Numbered from the stretch's first letter, positions 26,975-35,342 are shown. The stretch: 64,000 bases of DNA from Garicola koreensis (GCF_014195445.1 NZ_JACIBT010000001.1:186001-250000), one strand, 5' to 3'. The notes: generated by a model from the letters alone, not told the origin. Translations and numbers: made by a program.

Positions 26975-27214
26975 TTACACGGTGGAGTTATCGACCAGCT
27001 CGTCGTGGCCTGCCCGGCGTGCGCAGTGGGCACAGCAGTACAGCGCTTCTTCAGCTTCGACGCCATGACCGAGGATCCGGACCCCGCAGTGTGCGCAGGT
27101 GGGCGCCATGAGGTGGATGGCGCATTCGAAGCTGTCGAAGGTGCGCTGCTCACCGAAGTAGGTGAGGGTGAAGGCCTTGTCGTAGTCGTTTCCGCAGGTA
27201 TCACAAACTGCCAT
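26975..27214 (-). CDS. Small Cys-rich metal-binding protein
   Basis: A 79-residue protein with CDTCGNDYDKAF at the start, a middle ECAIHLMAPTCAHCGVRILG and a late LYCCAHCARRAG. The paired Cys and His are arranged like zinc ribbons. Proteins with this layout are widespread in actinobacteria, often annotated as prokaryotic-metallothionein-like, with no known function. It is convergent with the helicase gene. Confidence 0.75.
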   Translation of the reverse strand: MAVCDTCGNDYDKAFTLTYFGEQRTFDSFECAIHLMAPTCAHCGVRILGHGVEAEEALYCCAHCARRAGHDELVDNSTV

Positions 27215-27295
27215 GATGACTCCTCTACATCTTCTAGATACTCGTCAGATTAAGATGGTTCAGTCGGTCGGCTCAGACATCGGGTCATGTTTGGC

Positions 27296-27319
27296 CCCCC
27301 AATGAAACACAGTTGGGGG
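27296..27319. terminator. Hairpin, possible terminator
   Basis: CCCCCAA and TTGGGGG form a 7-bp stem with a 10-nt loop. There is no clear T-run on either side, so this is only a possible terminator. Confidence 0.3.
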
Positions 27320-27366
27320 TTCCAGGACACCGTGCATTTCCCCTGGGCAGGCGCGGGTTTGCTGAT

Positions 27367-27456
27367 TCAGCTGTCCATCGACAGCTCAATATTGCCGACC
27401 CAGGGTTCACCAATGTCGTCATAGGTGCCGTCATTCAGCGCGATAGTCAACCACTG
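27367..27456 (-). pseudogene. Duplicated 3' end of the solute-binding protein gene
   Basis: Minus-strand codons QWLTIALNDGTYDDIGEPW followed by a WVGNIELSMDS-like tail and stop reproduce the last 29 or so residues of the solute-binding lipoprotein at 28362. The DNA of 27352-27463 is about 80 to 85 percent identical to 28347-28458 by eye. The TA module at 27471-28277 lies between the two copies. Confidence 0.75.
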
Positions 27457-27470
27457 GCCCGATCAGCAGC

Positions 27471-27818
27471 CTATTTGGTCTGATGTGGGTGGTGCGTGTG
27501 CACCTGTTCTAGGTACACCGTCTGTCCCTCAATATAGAACCAGATCCGCGCGTCGCCTTTGGCGGTGGGCTTGTGCTGCCAACGTTGGAAAGTTCTCCCG
27601 TCGCGGGTCACTGTGGCAAGTGCGCCCTTGAGCGGATAATTCACAGGTGTCCGATCCGAGGGGGAGCGGGTGAGGAAGTCCCAAGTTTCGGACATGGGCC
27701 CGCGCATTGTGGCGCAGAGGTCGCGCCAGCCCTTTTTTGCGCCAGTCGAAGCGTAGCGGATCTGGTATTCGTGCTTTTTGGTTGGACGATCGACCTTGTC
27801 GGCGTTTTTCTTGACCAT
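27471..27818 (-). CDS. Putative RelE/ParE-like toxin
   Basis: A 115-residue basic protein. The N-terminal Lys-rich segment and KKGWRDLCATMRG are followed by a beta-rich end (RTFQRWQHKPTAKGDARIWF and YIEGQTVYLEQVHTHHP) that fits the RelE/ParE fold, with the final strand and His-rich tail as in many actinobacterial toxins. It follows a putative antitoxin by three bases on the same strand, in the antitoxin-first order. Function is inferred from shape and context. Confidence 0.65.
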   Translation of the reverse strand: MVKKNADKVDRPTKKHEYQIRYASTGAKKGWRDLCATMRGPMSETWDFLTRSPSDRTPVNYPLKGALATVTRDGRTFQRWQHKPTAKGDARIWFYIEGQTVYLEQVHTHHPHQTK

Positions 27819-27821
27819 TTC

Positions 27822-28277
27822 TTATGGTCGCTCAACGGTCTCGGAATTCTCCAACCACTCTACAGACTCAGAGTGCAAACCAGCCGCCAGTGCTGTGGCT
27901 GTCTCTCGCCAAGAGGTCAGTTCCGCAAGCGCCAAGTGAGGCTGTTGCGTGGCAAAGGAAACGCGAGCAGCCGATAGGACCTCTGCTGCACAGGTCTCAC
28001 GATCCTGCGGTGACAGTGCGAGGATCCATGGAAACAGCCGGGCCATGCGCTGAACCAGACTGCCTTCAGTATCAGTGGCAACTGCAATCAACTGTGAAGC
28101 AAGCTCCAGAAGTCTGCTGCGGGCAGTGTCCTGCGACTCGCTCATCAGCACTAAGGGCTCCCCATCACGCCGAGTTACGCGGACAGGGTGATTTGAAGCA
28201 GCAGCAAAAGCCTCAGCAGAGGACCGGCTGAGATCTGAAGAGCGAACTTCTTGCAGCTGAGATGCCGTGACAGTCAT
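27822..28277 (-). CDS. Phd-like antitoxin, extended
   Basis: A 151-residue protein. The N-terminus (SRSSAEAFAAASNHPVRVTR, DGEPLVLM) matches the Phd/YefM DNA-binding fold. The remaining 95 residues are helical and probably bind the toxin; the whole is longer than the usual 80-90. It is the first gene of the pair and probably autoregulates it. Confidence 0.65.
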   Translation of the reverse strand: MTVTASQLQEVRSSDLSRSSAEAFAAASNHPVRVTRRDGEPLVLMSESQDTARSRLLELASQLIAVATDTEGSLVQRMARLFPWILALSPQDRETCAAEVLSAARVSFATQQPHLALAELTSWRETATALAAGLHSESVEWLENSETVERP

Positions 28278-28361
28278 GACTCCATGCTACTTCTGAATGT
28301 ATTCAGAACTCAACTGCGAGTGGCCCCGGGCCGCGTGAGACTTCGGGGTCGGGCTTGCTGT

Positions 28362-29219
28362 TTAGTTGTCCATCGACAGCTCAACATTGCCCACCCACGG
28401 TTCAGCAATGTCCTCGTAGGTGCCGTCATTCAGTGCGATCGTCAGCCACTGATCAACGTAGTGCTTAAAGGTGGCATCGTCCTGCGGGAGCATGTACCCC
28501 ATGAGGGAGTAGTCGAAGGTCTCATCGGGGAGGGTGGCACACAGCGCGTCATACTCATTGGCGATGTAGAGCACCTCGGCCCGGTCTGTGGTCATGACGT
28601 CTGCGTTTCCCGCGGCCAGCTCATCGAAGATGGCCAGGTTGGCGTGAGTCACCAGCTCGCCGTCGGGGTAATTGGCCTCGGCGAACTCCTGGTTGGTTCC
28701 GCCTTCGGGGAAGATTGAGGTGACATCGGGCTGATTGATGTCATTGATGCTCTGGTAGTTCGCGGCGTTCTCGCAGCGGGCGATCGGGGTTTTCCCGTCT
28801 TCAAGGATCGGTTCGGTAAAAAACACCTGTTCGGCGCGGTCGGGGTTCATGGAGATGCCGCCTACTGCAACGTCACAGGATGCGAGGAAATCCTCCATGA
28901 GGCTGTCCCAACTGGTGTTCACCCATTCGATATCCACGCCCATAGTGTCGGCGAGGTGCTGTGCCATATCCACATCGATGCCGGTGAGCTCATCGGTATC
29001 TTCGTCGAGTTCAGTAAACGGCGGATAGTCGCCGGTGGTGCAGACGGCCAGCTCGCCAGCATCGAGGACTTGTTGTAGGCGATCAGTCTCCTGAGGTTGC
29101 GCCGCCTCAACCTCGTGGCCGTCGTCGTTGGTGTCCCCGCCCTCCTCCAAGCAGCTTGTCAGCACCAAGGCTGCGACTGCGGACAGAGCGGCTATTCGGA
29201 CAGGGGCAGTTCTACGCAC
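28362..29219 (-). CDS. Amino-acid-type solute-binding lipoprotein (SBP_bac_3)
   Basis: A 285-residue exported lipoprotein: signal peptide with lipobox LTSC at about residues 20-23, then a type II periplasmic-binding fold (LAVCTTGDYPPFTE, ELTGIDVDMAQHLAD, SCDVAVGGISMNPDR). The form recalls ABC amino-acid-binding proteins and cyclohexadienyl-dehydratase-like members of the same fold. No permease or ATPase is adjacent, so its partner is elsewhere or it is solitary. Two partial copies of its 3' end flank it at 27367 and 29753. Confidence 0.8.
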   Translation of the reverse strand: MRRTAPVRIAALSAVAALVLTSCLEEGGDTNDDGHEVEAAQPQETDRLQQVLDAGELAVCTTGDYPPFTELDEDTDELTGIDVDMAQHLADTMGVDIEWVNTSWDSLMEDFLASCDVAVGGISMNPDRAEQVFFTEPILEDGKTPIARCENAANYQSINDINQPDVTSIFPEGGTNQEFAEANYPDGELVTHANLAIFDELAAGNADVMTTDRAEVLYIANEYDALCATLPDETFDYSLMGYMLPQDDATFKHYVDQWLTIALNDGTYEDIAEPWVGNVELSMDN

Positions 29220-29339
29220 AGACTTCTCCTCAGGAACAGTTCTCTCAGCTTGAGCTCAGTGTAGAGCGCGGCCGAGTTATCGCGCACAGACCGTTCCGGC
29301 GTTTCCCGCAGGCTTCGTACATACAATATGTAGTACGAA

Positions 29340-29479
29340 AGGTTTCCGAGGGGCGTCGAGTGCGGATTCATGTACATCCGGGAGTCCTAGCCGAGCGGCC
29401 CGAATCCGAGGGGTGGCTGGTCTTCCACGCGATGGTCGCCACCACGAAAGTTCTCAACGAAGTTGGGCTAGGGAGGTGA
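29340..29479 (+). pseudogene. Possible toxin remnant before an antitoxin gene
   Basis: A frame ending at TGA 29477-29479 reads RRVRIHVHPGVLAERPESEG and then GWLVFHAMVATTKVLNEVGL. The HAM segment resembles the late conserved part of BrnT-like toxins, but no start and no earlier motifs are clear. It lies six bases before the next antitoxin-like gene. Confidence 0.3.
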
Positions 29480-29484
29480 AACGA

Positions 29485-29748
29485 ATGACGAAGTACACCG
29501 ACGTCCACGGCACCCCGTTTACCGACGAAGATATCGAGCGGTGGGCCGGTGAAGCTGAGTCGGAGCAGGGCTATACCGGCAAGCACCTGGGTCCGTCAGT
29601 CCCGGGTCGCCCGGTCAGCGTCGGCGCTGAGGCGCGCCCGTTCACATTGCGCCTCGACGCCAATCGCCGCGCCAAGCTCGACAAAATTGCCAAGGAGCAG
29701 AACACCACTGCTTCGAATCTGATGCGCGGACTCATCGACTCACTCTGA
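29485..29748 (+). CDS. CopG/BrnA-like antitoxin
   Basis: An 87-residue protein after a good GGGAGGTG ribosome site. It has an acidic N-terminus (PFTDEDIERWAGEAESEQG), a Gly/Pro linker, and a C-terminal ribbon-helix-helix (ARPFTLRLDANRRAKLDKIA ... SNLMRGLIDSL). This layout is common among antitoxins of actinobacterial TA pairs with a toxin encoded next to them. The upstream toxin appears decayed. Confidence 0.65.
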   Translation: MTKYTDVHGTPFTDEDIERWAGEAESEQGYTGKHLGPSVPGRPVSVGAEARPFTLRLDANRRAKLDKIAKEQNTTASNLMRGLIDSL

Positions 29749-29752
29749 GCGG

Positions 29753-29821
29753 CTACCCGCTCGTAGACTGCTCACCATCGCCGACCCAGAATTCTGTGAT
29801 CTCATCATATGTCTCAACACT
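29753..29821 (-). pseudogene. Third, diverged copy of the solute-binding protein 3' end
   Basis: Minus-strand codons VETYDEITEFWVGDGEQSTSG-stop parallel GTYEDIAEPWVGNVELSMDN-stop of the intact gene at 28362. DNA matches about 30 of 47 positions over the core by eye. It suggests a formerly complete paralogue upstream. Confidence 0.5.
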
Positions 29822-29864
29822 TCTGCTTCCGGAGCGCACATCGGTAAATGACACAATTCTGGGT

Positions 29865-30356
29865 ATGGAAGATGTGCCACTTTCGGAAATGGGTCCGCAG
29901 GAGTTTTTGCGGACTCGCCGGAGGGCGTTGGGCATCAGCCAGCATGAGCTGGCACAGCGTGCGGGGACCGCGCAGTCGGTTATCGCTGCGATTGAGCGAG
30001 TGCAACGGCGATTGACTCCGACTATGGAGACCAAGCTGCGTAGGTTGATGAGGGCACATCCCGCAGATCTCTTGCAGAAGCACCGCGACCAAGTGTTGGC
30101 AGAAGCTGCTGCTTTCGGATTTACCAACGTTCGGGTCTTCGGCTCGATTGCTCGTGGCGATGCAACTGAGGACAGCGATATTGACCTCTTTGTGGACTTC
30201 GACGACCCCGAGACGGGAGACATCTTCGATCTGTTTCGGCTCGGAGACCGCCTTGAGAACCTGTTAGCTGTACCTGTTGACGTCAAACTCGCGCCGTCCT
30301 ATCTGGACAGAGCACCTCGCGCGGCAGAAGCTGTACAGGGTGCGGTTGCCATATGA
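29865..30356 (+). CDS. HTH plus MNT nucleotidyltransferase antitoxin (MntA-like)
   Basis: A 163-residue protein. Residues 12-70 are an XRE helix-turn-helix (LGISQHELAQRAGTAQSVI). Residues 85-150 are a minimal nucleotidyltransferase with VFGSIARGDATEDSDIDLFV, including the Gly-Ser and Asp-x-Asp metal site. In MntA-HepT systems this enzyme adds AMP to the HEPN toxin. Its stop overlaps the start of a HepT-like fragment (ATGA). The toxin is truncated, so this antitoxin is an orphan. Confidence 0.8.
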   Translation: MEDVPLSEMGPQEFLRTRRRALGISQHELAQRAGTAQSVIAAIERVQRRLTPTMETKLRRLMRAHPADLLQKHRDQVLAEAAAFGFTNVRVFGSIARGDATEDSDIDLFVDFDDPETGDIFDLFRLGDRLENLLAVPVDVKLAPSYLDRAPRAAEAVQGAVAI

Positions 30357-30463
30357 ACCACGACGACGTCGTGCAGTACACGCTGGAAGACATCCGTCGT
30401 GAATTTGGCCCGTGCGAAGTGGGCCCCTGCGTCACTTGCGGCGCATCAGCGCTCGCAGGGTGA
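30353..30463 (+). pseudogene. HepT-like HEPN toxin, 5' fragment
   Basis: ATG 30353 gives MNHDDVVQYTLEDIRREFG, like the start of DUF86/HepT proteins. Homology ends after about 20-25 residues and a tail runs to TGA 30463, overlapping the 3' end of the opposite ABC permease gene. The Rx4-6H catalytic motif is absent. Confidence 0.6.
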
Positions 30464-31292
30464 TGACGACGGCGACCGCGCACCAGAGTGCCAGGACCAG
30501 TGCGTCGCGGCCGGTGGCGGTATAGGTATCCGATGCCAGGCCGGCCCGCAGCATGTCCGCGCCGGCCTGGACTGGCAGAAACTGATGCACAGACTGGAAC
30601 CATTCCGGCAGCTGACTGGCAGGAAAGGTGATGGGGGAGAAGAGCATCACGAAGAAGACCAGCACCTGGGAGAGCAGCTGCGCGATCATCGGTTTGATGC
30701 TCACCGCGATCGCGTAGCCGACGGCAGTGGCCATCACGGTTACCAGCAGCGCTGAGACGATCAGCAGCGGCCAATTGATGGACAGGTCGAGGTCATAGCG
30801 CAGCTGGGCCACCAGCACTCCGATGGCCAGGCCGGGCAGTGCGATCGCAGTCCACACCGTCAGGTCCACCAGCAGCATCAGTGGGCGGGGCACCGGCAGT
30901 GAGCGCATGAACTCGAAGGTGCCATCGGTGCGCATCCGTGAGACCGCTTGCGGCACCACCACCAGGCCGATGGTCAGCAGCAGCATGGCTGGTGCCCCCG
31001 TGGAGAGGAACAGGGCCGTCTCATCGGTGATGTCGGGAATGATGAAGCCGAAGCCGACGACGATCCCCGCCGCCAGCATGGCCTGAATCACTACGATCAG
31101 CGGCAGGGCCGTGCCGATCCCGGAGAGCTGCCAGCGCATCAGCGAGCTGAAGCTCGCCCAGAGCGTCGCCCGCGCGGGGTCGAGCTGTGCAGACGCGGGC
31201 TTTCCCGGAGCGGGCTGTCTCGGAGCGGGCTGTTCGGGGGTGGTGGATGCATCGGCGGTGGACGCAGTGGTGGGAATGGCTTTCTCAGACAT
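30432..31292 (-). CDS. ABC-2 type permease
   Basis: About 286 residues from ATG 31292; the start overlaps the ATPase gene by eight bases. A polar Ala/Pro-rich N-terminus precedes six hydrophobic segments, with FMRSLPVPRP after the second, typical of ABC-2 exporters. With the ATPase it forms an export complex in the membrane. The gene is in an operon controlled by the divergent TetR gene. Confidence 0.85.
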   Translation of the reverse strand: MSEKAIPTTASTADASTTPEQPAPRQPAPGKPASAQLDPARATLWASFSSLMRWQLSGIGTALPLIVVIQAMLAAGIVVGFGFIIPDITDETALFLSTGAPAMLLLTIGLVVVPQAVSRMRTDGTFEFMRSLPVPRPLMLLVDLTVWTAIALPGLAIGVLVAQLRYDLDLSINWPLLIVSALLVTVMATAVGYAIAVSIKPMIAQLLSQVLVFFVMLFSPITFPASQLPEWFQSVHQFLPVQAGADMLRAGLASDTYTATGRDALVLALWCAVAVVITLRALMRRK

Positions 31293-32277
31293 GGATGGAC
31301 TCCTGATCAGGTGTCTCGGCGTCGTCGGGGGTTGATGAGGTGAGACCAAGGTAGGCGTCCTCCAATGTGGTCGGCGCCAGCCCGTAGCCGCTGATCTGCT
31401 CCGCCGCGCGCAGCCTGTTTGCCCAGGTCACCGCCTGGGACGCATCCTGTTCGGCCAGGGTCAGCACAATGTTGCGCCCCCTGCGCATCCGGCGCCCGAA
31501 GGGCGGTGCCACAGAGTCGGATGCCAGTTCAGCAGAGGGATCGGCGCCGGCACGGGGCAGCTGCAGTTCCAGGCGCAGATCCGTGTCCTGGGTTCCGCGC
31601 AGCTGAGCCGGTGAGCCGGAGGCGACGACGCGGCCGCGATCCAGGATGACCAGTTCATCGACGATCCGTTCGGCCTCAGTGACGTTATGGGTCACCAGCA
31701 GGACCCCGGCGCCTTCGTCGGCCCGGCGTCGCACCGCGTCCCACAGCAGTCGTCGTCGGGAGGCGTCGACGTCGTTGGTGGGTTCATCCAGCACCAGCAG
31801 GGGAGTGGGGGCGGCTGCTGCCATGGCGAAGGAGGTCAGCCGTCGGACTCCGCCGGAGAGTCCCCTGCCTTCGGGCAGGGCGCGCTGATCGATCCAGTCG
31901 CCGATGTCCAGTTCCTCAGCCAGAACCTCGGCGGAGCTGCGTGCATCTGTGGTGGAGAGTCCGCGCAGTCGGCAGGCGATCTCGATGGCGGATCGGGGCG
32001 TCAGTCCATCGATTGGGGCCTGAGACTGAGACTGTAGAGCAACCCGGCGGCGAGCCTCGGCCGGGCGGTTGACGGCGTCGACCTCGCCTAAGTGGATGAT
32101 TCCAGCATCGGGGCGCAGCAGCCCGACCAGCTGGGAGACCAGCGTGGTCTTGCCGGCGCCGTTGTGTCCCAGCAGGCCGACCACCTCGCCGGGCCTGACC
32201 CGCAGCGAGATGCCGTCATTGGCCAGGACCGAGCCGAAGCGCCGTATGAGTCCGGAGATGGTGAGTACGTGGTCCAT
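31285..32277 (-). CDS. ABC exporter ATPase
   Basis: A 330-residue ATPase. Walker A is LGHNGAGKTTL near residue 38, the signature is LSGGVRRL (in place of LSGGQ) near 140, and Walker B is LLVLDEPTNDVD near 160. The C-terminal 90 residues are a DUF-like extension common in drug-export ATPases. It is divergent from a TetR regulator, the usual layout of a ligand-induced efflux system. Confidence 0.88.
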   Translation of the reverse strand: MDHVLTISGLIRRFGSVLANDGISLRVRPGEVVGLLGHNGAGKTTLVSQLVGLLRPDAGIIHLGEVDAVNRPAEARRRVALQSQSQAPIDGLTPRSAIEIACRLRGLSTTDARSSAEVLAEELDIGDWIDQRALPEGRGLSGGVRRLTSFAMAAAAPTPLLVLDEPTNDVDASRRRLLWDAVRRRADEGAGVLLVTHNVTEAERIVDELVILDRGRVVASGSPAQLRGTQDTDLRLELQLPRAGADPSAELASDSVAPPFGRRMRRGRNIVLTLAEQDASQAVTWANRLRAAEQISGYGLAPTTLEDAYLGLTSSTPDDAETPDQESIHV

Positions 32278-32290
32278 GAGAACTCCTCAG

Positions 32291-32321
32291 ATACTATTAG
32301 TATGTGAATACTGACGGTATT
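32291..32321. promoter_or_regulatory. Two palindromes in the ABC/TetR divergent region
   Basis: ATACTA-T-TAGTAT (32291-32303) has perfect 6-bp arms. AATAC-TGACG-GTATT (32307-32321) has perfect 5-bp arms. Both share the TAC/GTA core and lie between the divergent genes, so they are probable TetR operators. Confidence 0.5.
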
Positions 32322-32352
32322 GGGATACTGGCGGGATGTCAATCATGGAGGA

Positions 32353-33132
32353 ATGCCGGTGCTGTCGTACGATCGAGGGATGGCAGAGATCCCCGGGCCG
32401 CCCTCCCGCCACCAACGTCAGCAGCAGACCCGCGCCGCACTGGTCGAAGCTGGGCGTGAAGTCTTCGCCGAACTGGGCTACCACGGCGCCAATCTGGACC
32501 GAATTGCGCGGCAGGCGGGGTTCTCCAAGGGTGCGGTGTATTCGAACTTTGACGGGAAGGCCTCGCTGTTCCTGGCGGTGATGGACGCGAATCTGCAGAC
32601 GGTGTGGACCGATCCGCGGCCACCCACCAGCGGTTCGGTGCCGTCTGCGCTGGAGGAGATCGCCGAGGAGATCGACGAAGAGGAGCTCGAAGAGCTCATC
32701 CGGGGCTTCGCGCTGGCCACCTTGGAGTTCATTGCCGTTGCTGCCAGAGATTCCCAGCTGCGCGAGCAGCTGCAAGTGCGCATCCAGGACGTGGTGAGTG
32801 AGTACACCAAGGTCGCACGGGATTTCCAGGGTGCTGACGAGGACCTGAACCCCGAACAGATCGGGACCCTGCTCACCGCGTTGGATCAGGGATCCGGGCT
32901 GATGCTGCTGGGCGGCAGCACGCTCGACGACGACCTGTTGGGAGTAGGCATGAGTCGGCTGCTGGCACCGGCATCCGCCGAGGCTGGGCCTCGGCAGGAT
33001 GAGAGGCAGCAAGGCGACGACGGCGAAGGCGCGTCCTCCAGCACCCCAGACTCTGATGGTGACCGGCCGGCAAGCAGCCACGTCCAGGAGCGACTGATGA
33101 AGGCCATGCGGGCACAAGGTTCCCGCGCTTAG
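32353..33132 (+). CDS. TetR-family regulator of the adjacent ABC exporter
   Basis: About 259 residues. The helix-turn-helix is at LGYHGANLDRIARQAGFSKG; the rest is a helical ligand domain with an acidic stretch (EEIAEEIDEEELEELI). The C-terminus is polar and low-complexity. The start is uncertain: ATG 32353 has a very close GGAGG, ATG 32380 has GAGGG directly before it, and TTG 32320 is also in frame. It is divergent from the ABC genes across the palindromes. Confidence 0.85.
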   Translation: MPVLSYDRGMAEIPGPPSRHQRQQQTRAALVEAGREVFAELGYHGANLDRIARQAGFSKGAVYSNFDGKASLFLAVMDANLQTVWTDPRPPTSGSVPSALEEIAEEIDEEELEELIRGFALATLEFIAVAARDSQLREQLQVRIQDVVSEYTKVARDFQGADEDLNPEQIGTLLTALDQGSGLMLLGGSTLDDDLLGVGMSRLLAPASAEAGPRQDERQQGDDGEGASSSTPDSDGDRPASSHVQERLMKAMRAQGSRA

Positions 33133-33161
33133 CTGCAGCTAAGCGATGCCTGAACTACGTC

Positions 33162-33965
33162 TCAGCCCTCCGCTGAGGAGAGGAAGCGCTTCAGCACTGC
33201 GGTGAACACCTCCGCCTGCTCGGCGTGGACCCAATGGCCGGCGTCCTTCACCGTGGTCTGGGTGGTGCGCGGGAAGAGCTCACGCATGGCCTCGTCGTAC
33301 TCGTCCTTGACGTAGTCAGACTTGGAGCCGCCCACCCAGAGGACGGGGCCGTTGTACTGGGCGCCGTCGAACTCTGGAAACTCAGCAATCTTCGGCAGCG
33401 ATTCGTAGAGCAGCTTCAGGTTGGGCTTCCACTGGAATCCGTCCTTGGTCCGCGCCAGGCTCTGCAGCAGGAAACCGCGGGTCATGTCCTGCGGAATCGG
33501 ATCCTGCAGGCGCTGGTCGGCGTCGCTGCGGGACTCCAGATCATCGACGTTGAGCTCCATGAGGGTGCCCAGCAGGTGTTCGAACTCACCGCCGGAGTCG
33601 TGGCTGACCGGAGAGATGTCGACCACGGTCAGGCTGCGCAGCAGATCCGGGTGCCGCAGCGCGAGGACCATGGCCACTTTCCCGCCCAAGGAGTGCCCCA
33701 CCAGGTGCACCGGTTCGTCGCTGGCCACGGTGGCGCGCAGGTGCTCGGCCACTAAGTCTGCGTGACCGACAAAGTCGAAGCTCTGGGTCCAGCCCGAGCC
33801 GCCGTGATTGGGCAGATCCACCAGCAGTGACTGAAAGTCGGGGGTCAGCCCTTTGGCGATCTGGGTGAAGTTTTTGCCCTGTCCGAACAGTCCGGCGAAG
33901 AAGACGACCACCTCACCGGAATCCCCGACCGTCTGGGTGTGGATCGTGAACGAATCATCAGCCAC
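33162..33965 (-). CDS. Alpha/beta-hydrolase
   Basis: About 267 residues from GTG 33965, which has AGGAG upstream. Nucleophile elbow GHSLGGKVAM, oxyanion region FFAGLFGQG, and a C-terminal AGHWVHAEQ giving the catalytic His; an acid near LWVGGSKSDYV is likely. It resembles YbfF-type esterases. Substrate unknown. Divergent from ku with about 160 bp between. Confidence 0.85.
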   Translation of the reverse strand: MADDSFTIHTQTVGDSGEVVVFFAGLFGQGKNFTQIAKGLTPDFQSLLVDLPNHGGSGWTQSFDFVGHADLVAEHLRATVASDEPVHLVGHSLGGKVAMVLALRHPDLLRSLTVVDISPVSHDSGGEFEHLLGTLMELNVDDLESRSDADQRLQDPIPQDMTRGFLLQSLARTKDGFQWKPNLKLLYESLPKIAEFPEFDGAQYNGPVLWVGGSKSDYVKDEYDEAMRELFPRTTQTTVKDAGHWVHAEQAEVFTAVLKRFLSSAEG

Positions 33966-34125
33966 GGGATGTCTCTCCTCTTCCGCTTCAAGCACCTGGA
34001 CCCTGCCAGGATACGTGGTGGCAGCCGGGGGTCCCTGCGACGTCGTCGTCCGGCTTCTGCCAAGTCCCAAGTGTTTAGATGGTCCCCGGAGGCACACGCA
34101 CAGCTGAAGGAGCAGGTGATCGACT

Positions 34126-34959
34126 ATGCGCGCCATATGGTCAGGGGACGTGTCATTCGGGCTGGTCACAGTGCCGGTGAAGCTCTACTCCGCCACCACC
34201 AGCCACGATGTGAGTATGCACCAAGTCCACGACGTCGACGGCGGCCGCATCCGCTACCAGCGCCGCTGCGAAGTCTGCGACAGGACCATCGACTACAAGA
34301 ACATCGACAAGGCCTACGACGACGGCGAGAAATCGGTGATCATCACCAAGGAGGAGCTCTCCGAGCTGCCCGCCGACGAGTCCAAAGAGATCGCCGTCGA
34401 GCAGTTTGTCCCCAAAGACCAGATCGACTCCATGGTGCTGGACAAGTCCTACTACCTGGAGCCAGCCGGAAAGAACGCCAAGGCCTACGTGCTGCTGCGC
34501 CGGACCCTGGACGCCTCTGAGCGCTCAGCGATCGTGACCTTCACCCTGCGCACCAAGACCCGACTGGGGGTGCTGCGGGTCCGCGACGACGTCATCGTGC
34601 TGCAGGGCCTGAGGTGGGCTGATGAGCTGCGGGAGCCGGAGTTCGATGTTCCCCAGTCGAAGGTGTCGAAGAAGGAACAGGACATGGCGGCATCATTGGT
34701 GGAGTCCTACAGCGAGGACTTCGAGCCCGAACGGTTCACCGACGAGTACCAGGAGCAGCTGCAGACCCTGATTGAGGAGAAGCTGGAGTCCGGTGAGGAG
34801 ATCGACACCGAGGCCACCTTCGGCGACGTGGATGAGGAGGACGACGGCGGCGACGGCAATGTGGTCGACCTGATGGAAGCGCTGAAGCAGTCGGTCGACG
34901 AGCGCCGCAAGAAGTCCGACGGGAGCAAGGGCCAGAAGAAGCAGCAGAAGTCTGCGTGA
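34126..34959 (+). CDS. ku: Ku protein (non-homologous end joining)
   Basis: A 277-residue bacterial Ku. The start RAIWSGDVSFGLVTVPVKLY is the family hallmark, followed by the RRCEVCDRTIDY and FVPKDQIDSMVL blocks. The C-terminal 20 residues are Lys-rich (RRKKSDGSKGQKK), as in Ku proteins whose tail threads on DNA and recruits LigD. It forms a homodimeric ring on broken ends. No ligD is seen in the window. Confidence 0.95.
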   Translation: MRAIWSGDVSFGLVTVPVKLYSATTSHDVSMHQVHDVDGGRIRYQRRCEVCDRTIDYKNIDKAYDDGEKSVIITKEELSELPADESKEIAVEQFVPKDQIDSMVLDKSYYLEPAGKNAKAYVLLRRTLDASERSAIVTFTLRTKTRLGVLRVRDDVIVLQGLRWADELREPEFDVPQSKVSKKEQDMAASLVESYSEDFEPERFTDEYQEQLQTLIEEKLESGEEIDTEATFGDVDEEDDGGDGNVVDLMEALKQSVDERRKKSDGSKGQKKQQKSA

Positions 34960-35085
34960 CTCGACGAGCTCATCAATGTGATCTAGAAACAGAGCAGTTT
35001 GAGCGGGAGCCTCATTGTCGTACCAGGCAAGGGCGTTGTTGATGTCGCGGTGAGCTCCAGAGGTGATCCGAACTGCGGAACTCAT
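34957..35085 (-). pseudogene. ParE-type toxin, 5' fragment
   Basis: From ATG 35085 the frame reads AHRDINNALAWYDNEAPAQ and LFLDHIDELVES, the first 43 residues of a ParE/RelE-superfamily toxin. Homology stops at 34957, the base where the ku stop codon begins on the other strand, and the frame then runs into the complement of ku. The remaining half of the toxin is missing. Confidence 0.7.
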
Positions 35086-35297
35086 GCGTATTTGCGGCGA
35101 AGATCGGCTTGCAGGTCTTCCCACAAAATACTGTCGTCAGGATTGCTCTCAGCATGGGCGACACGTTCTTTGATCAGGGCTGCGGTTTCGGGGTCCACCG
35201 GTTTTTGATGCACGGTGTGCAGCAGCGCGTACGCAAGCTCGACCTTGTCCGCATCATTAAGACGCTGGGCTTCGTCCATCAACGTTGGATCCACCAT
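35082..35297 (-). CDS. Addiction-module antitoxin component
   Basis: A 71-residue protein (PTLMDEAQRLNDADKVELAY, KERVAHAESNPDDSILWEDL) of the family often annotated as addiction module protein and paired with ParE. Its stop overlaps the toxin-fragment ATG (ATGA). The ATG at 35297 was chosen; eight more residues are possible upstream. Its toxin is truncated. Confidence 0.7.
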   Translation of the reverse strand: MVDPTLMDEAQRLNDADKVELAYALLHTVHQKPVDPETAALIKERVAHAESNPDDSILWEDLQADLRRKYA

Positions 35298-35342
35298 GCT
35301 CACAATGATACCTCTGGGCAACAGGGTAGGCGGCTCCCAAGA

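Noticed and set aside
33966-34169. N-terminal extension of the alpha/beta-hydrolase
   Set aside because: The extra 68 residues lie in the divergent promoter region and overlap ku; the GTG at 33965 has a good ribosome site and fits family length.
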